A stretch of 24,277 bases of DNA. Origin: Patescibacteria group bacterium (GTDB lineage: Bacteria; Patescibacteriota; Minisyncoccia; Phycocordibacterales; UBA9973). The notes beneath the pieces were generated by a model that was not told the origin of the DNA, made no database searches, and worked only from the letters and a program-made list of their open reading frames with translations. Of the stretch, positions 13,831 to 21,320 are shown in pieces; positions within the stretch are counted from its first letter, which is position 1; each line of letters starts with the position of its first letter. The stretch is from assembly GCA_030916575.1 (NCBI GenBank), contig JAUPWJ010000010.1, positions 1 to 24,277 of the forward strand. Reading direction: 5' to 3'. Made by a program: the position numbers and the translations under genes.

Positions 13831-16626
13831 CTAGTTGCCACTATTCACTATGCCTCTAGTTATAGGTCCAAAGAAACCTACTGGTGGAGTAATGTTTTTA
13901 GATTGCTGAAATTTTATAAGTGCGGCTTTAGTTAATGCTCCAAACTTAGTAGTTTCATTACCCAAACTTCCTGCTCCAACAAGTGCTACAGGAAAACCGT
14001 GAGTATTTAAATATTTTTGGAGCTCTTTGACATCAGGATGAATCGTATTAGAAGATAAATTATTTAAGAAGGTAAATTTAAGTGGTGAAGTATTTGGATT
14101 ATATACTCCAACACAAGATTGTCCTGTAGATGGTGAGAATTTATAGGAAGGTAAGCAATCTTTTGGAGTGTCTGTATTTGGTAATACTAAAGGAGTGTTT
14201 AATAAACGATTTCGTAATGCTAGTGATGAACCAGAAGAAGAACGCTGTACTACTACTTCTGGTTCAGCTTCTTCTACTCTATCAAAATAAACCACGAAAA
14301 CATCATAAACATCATTTGTATCATCTTCTACTAATCCAGCGTTTATTTCCGTGTAAAAATCAAAAGTGATATACTGATTATCTTCTGATATTGTTGGGCG
14401 AGATTGAGCTTCGTTGCTAGCAGAAATTTGATTACCATCATCATCCACCGAAATACGGACTACTGTCTGATTATCCCGGTCATATAAAAATACATCAAAA
14501 AGTGCATTAGTGTCATTATTTACTAAATTAGTGGCATTAGAGACGAAGGCTATATATTGGCCATCGGGAGATATTGTAGAATAATACGAATCACCATCTG
14601 CTTCAACTCCTAAATCATCTACTGATATACGAGTTGTGGTGCCGAGAGCTATATCACGTAGAAAAATATCTCTTACTCCATTTGTATCATCTGCTACTAA
14701 ATTTGTAGAGTCAGACTCAAAGACTACATAATTCCCATCAGCTGAAATCATTGGATTGTTAGATGGACCATCTCCTTCAACCTCATCACTATCTACTGAG
14801 ATGCGAGTGGTAGTGCCTAAAGTAACATTACGTAAAAATATATCTTGTACTCCATTTGTATCACCTGCAACTAAGTTTGTGGCAGTTCCCGCAAAAACAA
14901 TTAGATTATTATCTGAAGACATTGATTGGATATCTCCGTCAGAACTCCCATCTCCTTCAACTTCATCACTATCTACCGAGATGCGAGTGGTGGTACCGAG
15001 AGCTATGTCGCGAAGAAAAATATCAGCTTGACCATTTGTATCACCAGCCACTAAATTCGTCGCATCAGAAACAAAAGTAATAAAATTACCATCAGAAGAA
15101 ATATAAGCACTGTATGCATCACCATCTGACTCAACTTCATTAGAATCAACTGAAATGCGAGTAGTGGTACCGAGAGCTATGTCGCGAAGAAAGACATCCT
15201 GTACTCCATTTATGTCATCTGCCACAAGATTTGTTGCATACGAAGCGAAGACAACGTAATTACCATCAGCAGAAATCCTAGGATAGTCTGATGCCCCATC
15301 TCCTTCAATTTCAGCGCTACTTACAGATATTCGCTCTAATGTATTTAAAGTTCTATCATAAACAAAAATGTCATTTGCAACATTAGTATCACCCGCGACT
15401 AAGTTTGTAGCAGAAGAATAAAATGCTACATATCTTCCATTGCTGGACATTGAAGGATAAATAGAACTAGCATTACCCTCAACTCCTAAGCTAGATACAG
15501 AAACTCTTTCGATGCCATCGTGTACCTGCGCGCCTGTAGTAAAATTCCAAGTCGTTGCATCTGCGATACCAGCAAAAGAATTTCCTGCTAAGTCGTCAAA
15601 AGCTGTGGCGTCTATTTGAACATAATAACTTGTGGATTGACTCAAATTAGAGCTTGGATTTATAGTTATTATGGTTGTCCCCTCACCTGTGACTTGCGCA
15701 CCTTCTACATCTATTGCCTCAACTACAGAATTATCAGAAGCTTTATAAATCGTCACATTACCTGTCGCACTATCAGCATATTCATTAAAAGTAATTACTA
15801 AATTAGAAAGAGTTGATACATTAGTTGCTTCGTCTGTCGGAGACAGAGTAGAAATTGTTGGATTTACTGCCTCTGTGTTTGTATATTTATAAACTTCAGC
15901 TTCACCATTATCTACAATCCACAAAAAATCATTGTAAGCGACAATACCATGAGAATTAAAAATGTCCTCTGTAGATACATCAAAATGTAATCCTGTATAA
16001 GTGCCGTCTGTTCCATATTGATAAACTTCGGCTTCAGTCCAATCTACAAAATAAAAATAGTCACTTACGGCGTCAACCACAGTCATTCCCCTAAAGTTTC
16101 CACCTCCACTACTAGATGTATCGAAAGATACACTCGTATATGTTCCATCAGGATTATATTTATATACTTCATCATCATTAGCATCCATAAGCCATAAAAA
16201 ACCATTATAAGTAGTTATATCACTTGCGTCTGCTGCTCCGCTTGCTGTCGTATCAAAGGAAACACTGGTATATGTCCCATCTGGATTGTATTTATAGACT
16301 TCATTATCTACAGGATCAGTAATCCAGAAAAAATCATTGTAAGCGACAATACCACTTGGATTAGCTGCTCCACTTCCTGCAGTATCAAAAGATACTCCTG
16401 CATAAGTTCCATCGGGATTAAATTTATAAACTTCATCATTACCTTCATCCACCACCCAGAAAAAATCATTATATGCAGTTATACCAGTAGGTGCTATTGC
16501 TCCATCTGTTGCGGTGTCAAAATGAACATCAGTATAATAATCACCTGCAAAAACATTTTTTGTAACTGAAAAATTTATTACAACTATTATTAAAATAAAG
16601 GCTGAAATTATAAAATTTTTGTACAT
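13831..16626 (-). CDS. Wall-bound surface protein: 5-blade repeats, Big_5 domain, 7-blade TolB/PD40 propeller, peptidoglycan-binding
   Basis: A secreted 931-aa protein. Signal peptide at 1-27 (ends NVFAGDY). Residues 30-250 hold five ~44-aa repeats of the type GTYTxVSFDT...YNDFFWITD...DEVYKYNPD, resembling NHL/tachylectin-like propeller blades. A Big_5-type Ig domain lies at about 254-364 (TLSPTDEATNV ... AGIADATTWNFTT). Residues about 370-786 contain seven ~58-aa TolB/PD40 blades with [IV]S.DG.Y[IV].F and TNLVAGDTNG.xDIFLRD signatures; each D-T-N-G-x-x-D loop could bind calcium. The end is the shared cassette: RSSSGSS linker, Cys-bracketed motif C824-C838, and a PG_binding_1-like domain at about 850-931. 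It is monocistronic by its own -10. Likely an extracellular binding protein fixed to peptidoglycan; the ligand is unknown. No catalytic motif was seen. Confidence 0.85.
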   Translation of the reverse strand: MYKNFIISAFILIIVVINFSVTKNVFAGDYYTDVHFDTATDGAIAPTGITAYNDFFWVVDEGNDEVYKFNPDGTYAGVSFDTAGSGAANPSGIVAYNDFFWITDPVDNEVYKYNPDGTYTSVSFDTTASGAADASDITTYNGFLWLMDANDDEVYKYNPDGTYTSVSFDTSSSGGGNFRGMTVVDAVSDYFYFVDWTEAEVYQYGTDGTYTGLHFDVSTEDIFNSHGIVAYNDFLWIVDNGEAEVYKYTNTEAVNPTISTLSPTDEATNVSTLSNLVITFNEYADSATGNVTIYKASDNSVVEAIDVEGAQVTGEGTTIITINPSSNLSQSTSYYVQIDATAFDDLAGNSFAGIADATTWNFTTGAQVHDGIERVSVSSLGVEGNASSIYPSMSSNGRYVAFYSSATNLVAGDTNVANDIFVYDRTLNTLERISVSSAEIEGDGASDYPRISADGNYVVFASYATNLVADDINGVQDVFLRDIALGTTTRISVDSNEVESDGDAYSAYISSDGNFITFVSDATNLVAGDTNGQADIFLRDIALGTTTRISVDSDEVEGDGSSDGDIQSMSSDNNLIVFAGTATNLVAGDTNGVQDIFLRNVTLGTTTRISVDSDEVEGDGPSNNPMISADGNYVVFESDSTNLVADDTNGVRDIFLRDIALGTTTRISVDDLGVEADGDSYYSTISPDGQYIAFVSNATNLVNNDTNALFDVFLYDRDNQTVVRISVDDDGNQISASNEAQSRPTISEDNQYITFDFYTEINAGLVEDDTNDVYDVFVVYFDRVEEAEPEVVVQRSSSGSSLALRNRLLNTPLVLPNTDTPKDCLPSYKFSPSTGQSCVGVYNPNTSPLKFTFLNNLSSNTIHPDVKELQKYLNTHGFPVALVGAGSLGNETTKFGALTKAALIKFQQSKNITPPVGFFGPITRGIVNSGN
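14269..15516 (-). repeat. Seven TolB/PD40-type propeller blades
   Basis: Seven tandem units of about 174 bp coding for a ~58-aa blade with R-I-S-V-D-S, D-G-x-Y-[IV]-x-F, A-T-N-L-V and D-T-N-G-x-x-D-[IV]-F motifs. Several neighbours are near-identical in DNA, for example around 14771 and 14952 and around 15000 and 15170. Seven is the usual blade number of a closed TolB-like propeller. Confidence 0.85.
15877..16545 (-). repeat. Five NHL/tachylectin-like blades of the 931-aa protein
   Basis: Five tandem units of about 132 bp encoding G-T-Y-T-x-V-S-F-D-T ... Y-N-D-F-F-W-[IV]-x-D ... E-V-Y-K-Y-N-P-D. The same unit occurs in the next two upstream genes. Confidence 0.85.
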
Positions 16627-16632
16627 AAAACA

Positions 16633-16638
16633 ATTATA
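16633..16638 (-). promoter_or_regulatory. -10 element of the 931-aa surface protein gene
   Basis: A perfect TATAAT in the 15-nt gap after the upstream stop, 6 nt before the ATG at 16626. This copy lacks the TG extension (GAG instead). Confidence 0.6.
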
Positions 16639-16641
16639 CTC

Positions 16642-18366
16642 TTAAATTTGAGTATTAACCACCACTCTAGTTTTCGGTCCTACTATTCCATCAGGAATTA
16701 AGTTCTTTAGCTTTTGAAAAGTCATTACAGACTCTTTAGTTTTTGGTCCAAAAATACCATCTGAAGTTATTTTTAATTTAGTTTGTAAACATTTTACTTC
16801 ATCGCCAGTACTACCTTGTTTTAAAGTTTGAGTTAGAATGCAAGATGGTGCTACTGGTGTGGGTGTAGAGACTTCCGGACATTTTGCTCCGGTTTTTGGA
16901 CTATACAAGTACGATGCTGTGCATCCGTCTGTATCAGTTGAAAAATTAATTTGTGGTAACACCGGAATGCTTTTTCGTAAAATTGTTGGTCGACTTCCAG
17001 ACGAAGAACCGGAAGCAGGAGCTGTGATTGTAAATGAAGTCACTGCCAAAATATTTGAATCATTCGATGCAGCATCTGTGACGGTGACAGTACAATCAGT
17101 ATAAGTTCCCAATACTAATGTATTGAAAGTAATTGTGTTGGCTCCGATTACTGCTGTGGTAGTAGCGCTTGCACAACTTCCTCCGTAAGTAATATCTCCG
17201 GCTTCGTCAGTGGTGAAAGTATAGTCTGGTGTTGTATCTGTTCCTGATGCAGTCACAGGAGTAGTTTCAGAAATTACAGGACCTGTAGCATCAATGGTTG
17301 TAAAATTCCAAGTTGTTTCATCTAAAATTCCTGCAAAAGAATTTCCTGAGGTATCGTCAAAAGCTGTGGCATCTATTTGAATATAATAGTCTGTTCCCTC
17401 AGCTAAGTTTGAAGTTGGATTTACTGTAATAGTTGTGGTGCCTGTACCTGTGACAAGTCCTCCAGTGACATCAATAGCTTCTATAATAGAATCATCTGAA
17501 GATTTATAAATTGTAATATTTCCAGTACCAACATTCACCGCTTCATCAAAAGTTATTACTAAATTTGAAGCTACTGCGACGTCTATTGCACCGTCTGTGG
17601 GAGATAGTGTGGAGACTAAGGGAGCGGTCACATCACTTGTTGCAAAATATTTATAAATGTCAGTATCTGTTTGATCTAATACCCAAAAAAAGTCATTGTA
17701 CGTTGTGATACTAAATACAGCACCATTTCCACTTGCTGCTGTGTCGAAATGAACAGTAGTATAAGTTCCATCTGAGCTAAATTTATATACTTCTCTATCC
17801 AACCAATCCGCAATCCAAAAAGCATCGCCATATACGGTTATTCCGTGAGGATTTCCATTTCCACTTGCTGCTGTGTCAAAATGTACTCCAGTATAAGTTC
17901 CATCTGGATTATATTTCCAAACTTCATCACTAGTATCATTAACTATCCAAAAAAAATCATTATAAGCAACCATTCCATGAGAAAAGCCGGTTCCTGATAC
18001 ATCAAATGATACTCCTGTATAAGTACCGTCTAAATTATATTTTTCAATAGTAGAATTTCCAGAATTAGCTATCCATAAAAATCCACCATAACCTGCAATG
18101 CTCCAAGGATAATGATTTGCTCCTAAATCAAAAGAAAAATTAGCATAAGTTCCATCTGGATTATATTTATAAACTTCATAATCTACAGCATCAGTAATCC
18201 AAAAAAAATCGTTGTAAAAAGTAATCGCATATGGATTACCAGCCCCACTTGCTCCTGTATCGAAAGTAGTACCTGTATAATCTCCCACTGCAGCAAAAGA
18301 AGTTGTAGGAAAATTAAACCATAAAATTGTTACGAAAATTATTACGGAAAAAATTCTTTTAAACAT
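16642..18366 (-). CDS. Wall-bound surface protein: 5-blade repeats, Big_5 domain, second Ig-like domain, peptidoglycan-binding
   Basis: A secreted 574-aa protein, the shortest of the family. Signal peptide at 1-25 (ends TTSFAAVGD). Five ~43-aa blades span 28-242 (GTYTGVxFDT ... YNDFFWIVND ... DEVWKYNPD). A Big_5-type domain is at about 247-357, with NSFAGILDETTWNFTT closing it. Another Ig-like domain at about 360-448 (GPVISETTPVTASGTDTTPDYTFTTDE cut short here; two Cys at 398 and 425 could pair). The cassette follows: SGSSSGSRP linker, Cys-bracketed motif C482-C496, then a peptidoglycan-binding domain at about 508-574 that differs from its paralogues: it has LKQGSTGDEVKCLQ and two DGI[FV]GPKT repeats, closer to the canonical PG_binding_1 pattern. 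Probably an extracellular propeller-headed protein attached to the wall. No enzyme motif was seen. Confidence 0.83.
   Translation of the reverse strand: MFKRIFSVIIFVTILWFNFPTTSFAAVGDYTGTTFDTGASGAGNPYAITFYNDFFWITDAVDYEVYKYNPDGTYANFSFDLGANHYPWSIAGYGGFLWIANSGNSTIEKYNLDGTYTGVSFDVSGTGFSHGMVAYNDFFWIVNDTSDEVWKYNPDGTYTGVHFDTAASGNGNPHGITVYGDAFWIADWLDREVYKFSSDGTYTTVHFDTAASGNGAVFSITTYNDFFWVLDQTDTDIYKYFATSDVTAPLVSTLSPTDGAIDVAVASNLVITFDEAVNVGTGNITIYKSSDDSIIEAIDVTGGLVTGTGTTTITVNPTSNLAEGTDYYIQIDATAFDDTSGNSFAGILDETTWNFTTIDATGPVISETTPVTASGTDTTPDYTFTTDEAGDITYGGSCASATTTAVIGANTITFNTLVLGTYTDCTVTVTDAASNDSNILAVTSFTITAPASGSSSGSRPTILRKSIPVLPQINFSTDTDGCTASYLYSPKTGAKCPEVSTPTPVAPSCILTQTLKQGSTGDEVKCLQTKLKITSDGIFGPKTKESVMTFQKLKNLIPDGIVGPKTRVVVNTQI
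17641..18285 (-). repeat. Five NHL/tachylectin-like blades of the 574-aa protein
   Basis: Five tandem units of about 126-135 bp, homologous to those in both neighbouring genes. The second blade shares G-T-Y-A-N-F-S-F-D with the second blade of the 957-aa protein, suggesting the array was copied between genes. Confidence 0.83.
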
Positions 18367-18372
18367 AGAAAC

Positions 18373-18381
18373 ATTATAGCA
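18373..18381 (-). promoter_or_regulatory. Extended -10 promoter of the 574-aa surface protein gene
   Basis: TGC-TATAAT in the 17-nt intergenic gap, 6 nt before the ATG at 18366. A leaderless mRNA is predicted. Confidence 0.65.
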
Positions 18382-18383
18382 AA

Positions 18384-21257
18384 TTAATTCCCATTCACCA
18401 CACTTCTCGTCACTGGCCCCAAATATCCAGATGCTGGAGTGATGTTATGTGCTAGTTGGAATTTAATTAAGGCATTACGAGTTAAATTACCGAATTTTGT
18501 AGTCTCCCGCCCAAGTGAACCAGGACCAACAAGTGCTACAGAAAAACCATGAGTATTTAAATACTTTTGAAGTTCTTTTACGTCGGGGTCTGTCATTTTC
18601 GCCCAAAGACTTTTAGTGAAAATAAATTTTGATGCGTCTGGAGACGGAGCTGTAGGAGTGACATTATTATCTAAACTTCCATCTACCTGCGTAGGTATGC
18701 ATGGTGCTCCGGTTAAATTACTAAACAAAGCTCCCCCAGTGCATGGTGCTCTTAAGTTTTGTGGTAAAACTGTAGGAATTGATTGTGATATAATTTTTTT
18801 TACTGTTCTAGTAGAACCAGATGAGGAAGGATTTTCAGTAATAAAGTTCCAAACAGTTTCGTCACTTATACCACTATAATAATTATTATTTTCATCGTAA
18901 AAAGAATCATCTACAAGAACGTAATACATCGTCCCTTTATTAAAACTATTTATTAAATCGATAGTAATCGTACCTGTGCCATTTCCTGAAACTTGAGCAC
19001 TTTCCAAATCTACTATTTCTACCACTGTATCATCTGCTGTTTTATAAATCGTTAATTCTCCTGCATCTATATCCACAGCTTCATCAAAATGAAATACTAA
19101 ATCAGTATTAGTGGGTACTCCATTTTCGTTATCTGCTGGAGAAAAAGAAGCAATTGGACTCACGTCATCATAAGTCTGAAAATTCCAAGTAGTTTCACCT
19201 GCAATGCCAGCAAAAGAATTTCCTGATGTATCATCAATGGCTGTAGCATCTATTTGCACATAATACGTACTATCTCCTACTAGCGGTAAAGATAGATACA
19301 AATACAAATTTACACCGTCTGCCTCTACTTGATCTAAATCAGTCACATCTAATGTGTCAAAGACTGAATTATCAGATGCATTATAGATAGTTATATTACC
19401 TGTGCCGACAACAACACTTTCGTCAAAAACCATATCTAATTCACTCGTAAGCACAGCTACATCTACAGCATTATCAGCTGGGGAAAGAGAGTCAACAGAA
19501 GGAGGAGTTATCGTTGAAAAATTCCAAGTCGTTGTATCAGCAATTCCAGCAAAATAGTTATCATCTGCATCAAGAATACTTTGATCTCCTATCTGCACAT
19601 AGTACGATTCATTTGCCAAAAAATTTCCACTTACATCTATTGAAAGAGTATCAGTACCCCATCCTGTAATAGCATTACTACTTATATCAAAATTCTCAAA
19701 AATACTATCATCACTAGAATTATATATTGCTATATTTCCACTACCTATTTCTACATTTTCACTGAAAGTAATACTTAAGTTAGAGTCTAGTGCAACTTCT
19801 GCTTCATCATCAGCTGGGGAAAAAACAGAACCAACGGGAGGTACAACTGGGATTCCTCCTTCATATTTATAAACTTCATCATCCGTAGAATCTGTTATCC
19901 AGAAAAAGTCATTGTAGGCAGCTATACCTTGAGGATCATTGTTTCCGCTACTTCCTGTGTCAAAAGAAACACTGGTGTATACGCCACCAGTAGTAAACAA
20001 GTACACCTCGTCATTTCCAGTATCTGTTATCCACAAATAGTTATTATAACCAACAATACCAGTTGGTTGAGAACTTATTACAGCTGTATCAAAAGATGTT
20101 CCAGTGTATGTACCATCGGGATTATATTTATAAACCATACTATTACTTATTACCCAAAAGTAACCATCATAATAAGTTATATCTACGAGACTATTAGCTC
20201 CACTACCAGCTGTATCAAAAGATGTTCCAGTGTATGTGCCATCGGGATTATGTTTATAAATCTCACTGTCGGCAATATCCGATGTCCAAAAAAAGTCATT
20301 GTAAGCAGTTACTCCGTGAGAATTACCATTACCACTAGCTGAAAAATTAAATTTTATATTAGTATAAGTTCCGTCGGGATTATATTTAAAAATCCCAGGA
20401 TCAGAAGAGTTAAGATCACTTATCCAAAAATAACTATCGTAAAAAATGATTCCACTAGGAAAAGTATTACCATCTCCATCTGTACTAAAAAGTGTTCCAG
20501 TATATGTTCCCACAGGGTTAAACTTATATACATCCCCACCATTACCGTTTGAAATCCATAAAAAATCATTATAAGCAGTAATTGCTTGTGGAGCGAAAAT
20601 ATTAGTACTCTGTGTATCAAAAGATGTTCCCGTGTACGTGCCGTCAACATTATATTTGTACACTTCATCATCAGTAGAATCTGTTATCCAAAAAAAACTA
20701 TTGTAATAAACAATATCGAAAGGAGTACTTGCTCCACTGCCAGCTGTATCAAAAGATGTTCCCGTGTATGTACCATCGGGATTATATTTATAAATTTCCG
20801 CATCAGTAAAATCTATAACCCATAAAAAATCGTTATAAGTTGCTATACCATTTGGATTATCAGAACCAGCAGCTGCAGTATCAAAAGATACTCCAGTATA
20901 CGTACCGTCAGGATTATATTTATATACTTCGTCATCAGTAGAATCTGTTATCCAAAAAAAGTCATTGTAAGCAACTATACCCGTCGGAAGACCCGCTCCG
21001 CTACCAGCAGTATCAAAAGAAAAGTTGGCATATGTACCATCAGCGTTATATTTATAAACTTCAGCATCAGTTGTGTCTGTGCTCCAAAAAAAAGTATTGT
21101 AAAAAGTTATACCAGATACGGTACCATTACCCGGACCGTCAGTAGAAAAAGATGTGCCTGTATAGTCTCCAAGAGCTGCTAGAGACTTTTGCGGAAAGAC
21201 AAAATTTAGAGAAAGTACACACAACAAAACTATTACTGAAATGGCTCTTTTTTGCAT
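18384..21257 (-). CDS. Wall-bound surface protein: 10 blade repeats, three Big_5 domains, peptidoglycan-binding
   Basis: A secreted 957-aa protein, the largest complete paralogue. Signal peptide at 1-28 (MQKRAISVIVLLCVL ... SLAALGD). Ten ~44-aa blades span about 29-466, twice the number in the two downstream paralogues. Three Big_5-type Ig domains follow at about 472-583, 587-695 and 698-806; each has an FSPAD or LSPAD start and an AGI..TTWNF end. The cassette is an SSSGSTRTVKK linker, a Cys-bracketed motif C839-C853, and a PG_binding_1-like domain at about 877-957 (DVKELQKYLNTHGF, then GPGSLGRETTKFG). Blade DNA contains near-identical stretches, implying recent expansion. The gene has its own extended -10. 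Likely an elongated stalk of Ig domains carrying one ten-blade or two five-blade propellers outward from the wall; ligand unknown. Confidence 0.85.
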   Translation of the reverse strand: MQKRAISVIVLLCVLSLNFVFPQKSLAALGDYTGTSFSTDGPGNGTVSGITFYNTFFWSTDTTDAEVYKYNADGTYANFSFDTAGSGAGLPTGIVAYNDFFWITDSTDDEVYKYNPDGTYTGVSFDTAAAGSDNPNGIATYNDFLWVIDFTDAEIYKYNPDGTYTGTSFDTAGSGASTPFDIVYYNSFFWITDSTDDEVYKYNVDGTYTGTSFDTQSTNIFAPQAITAYNDFLWISNGNGGDVYKFNPVGTYTGTLFSTDGDGNTFPSGIIFYDSYFWISDLNSSDPGIFKYNPDGTYTNIKFNFSASGNGNSHGVTAYNDFFWTSDIADSEIYKHNPDGTYTGTSFDTAGSGANSLVDITYYDGYFWVISNSMVYKYNPDGTYTGTSFDTAVISSQPTGIVGYNNYLWITDTGNDEVYLFTTGGVYTSVSFDTGSSGNNDPQGIAAYNDFFWITDSTDDEVYKYEGGIPVVPPVGSVFSPADDEAEVALDSNLSITFSENVEIGSGNIAIYNSSDDSIFENFDISSNAITGWGTDTLSIDVSGNFLANESYYVQIGDQSILDADDNYFAGIADTTTWNFSTITPPSVDSLSPADNAVDVAVLTSELDMVFDESVVVGTGNITIYNASDNSVFDTLDVTDLDQVEADGVNLYLYLSLPLVGDSTYYVQIDATAIDDTSGNSFAGIAGETTWNFQTYDDVSPIASFSPADNENGVPTNTDLVFHFDEAVDIDAGELTIYKTADDTVVEIVDLESAQVSGNGTGTITIDLINSFNKGTMYYVLVDDSFYDENNNYYSGISDETVWNFITENPSSSGSTRTVKKIISQSIPTVLPQNLRAPCTGGALFSNLTGAPCIPTQVDGSLDNNVTPTAPSPDASKFIFTKSLWAKMTDPDVKELQKYLNTHGFSVALVGPGSLGRETTKFGNLTRNALIKFQLAHNITPASGYLGPVTRSVVNGN
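19860..21173 (-). repeat. Ten NHL/tachylectin-like blades of the 957-aa protein
   Basis: Ten tandem units of about 130 bp. Segments beginning at 20081, 20207 and 20741 share a 54-bp block with only a few differences, and the block around 20669, 20932 and 19877 (gtagaatctgttatcca) recurs as well. Confidence 0.88.
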
Positions 21258-21263
21258 CTTAGT

Positions 21264-21272
21264 ATTATACCA
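21264..21272 (-). promoter_or_regulatory. Extended -10 promoter of the 957-aa surface protein gene
   Basis: TGG-TATAAT, 6 nt before the ATG at 21257, within a 63-nt gap that holds no convincing terminator for the upstream gene. Confidence 0.65.
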
Positions 21273-21320
21273 AATAACACTACAAAGCTCGTGACATTTT
21301 ATTAACTTAATGTGGAAAAC

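Noticed and set aside
14756..15080. Open frames on the plus strand opposite the TolB/PD40 repeats, and similar ones opposite other repeats
   Set aside because: They are repetitive mirror frames of the periodic coding DNA, lack promoters, and show no recognisable protein.
20420..20671. Alternative minus-strand frame inside the 957-aa gene
   Set aside because: It is out of frame with clear, conserved blade repeats and has no independent signal.
19860..21173. CRISPR-like direct repeats
   Set aside because: The periodic repeats lie in one open reading frame, with ~130-bp units that encode propeller blades, and there are no unique spacers or cas genes.
21295..21320. Weak inverted repeat ACATT/AATGT after the membrane-anchored protein gene
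   Set aside because: A five-base AT-rich stem with a 10-nt loop and no T-run is not enough to call a terminator.
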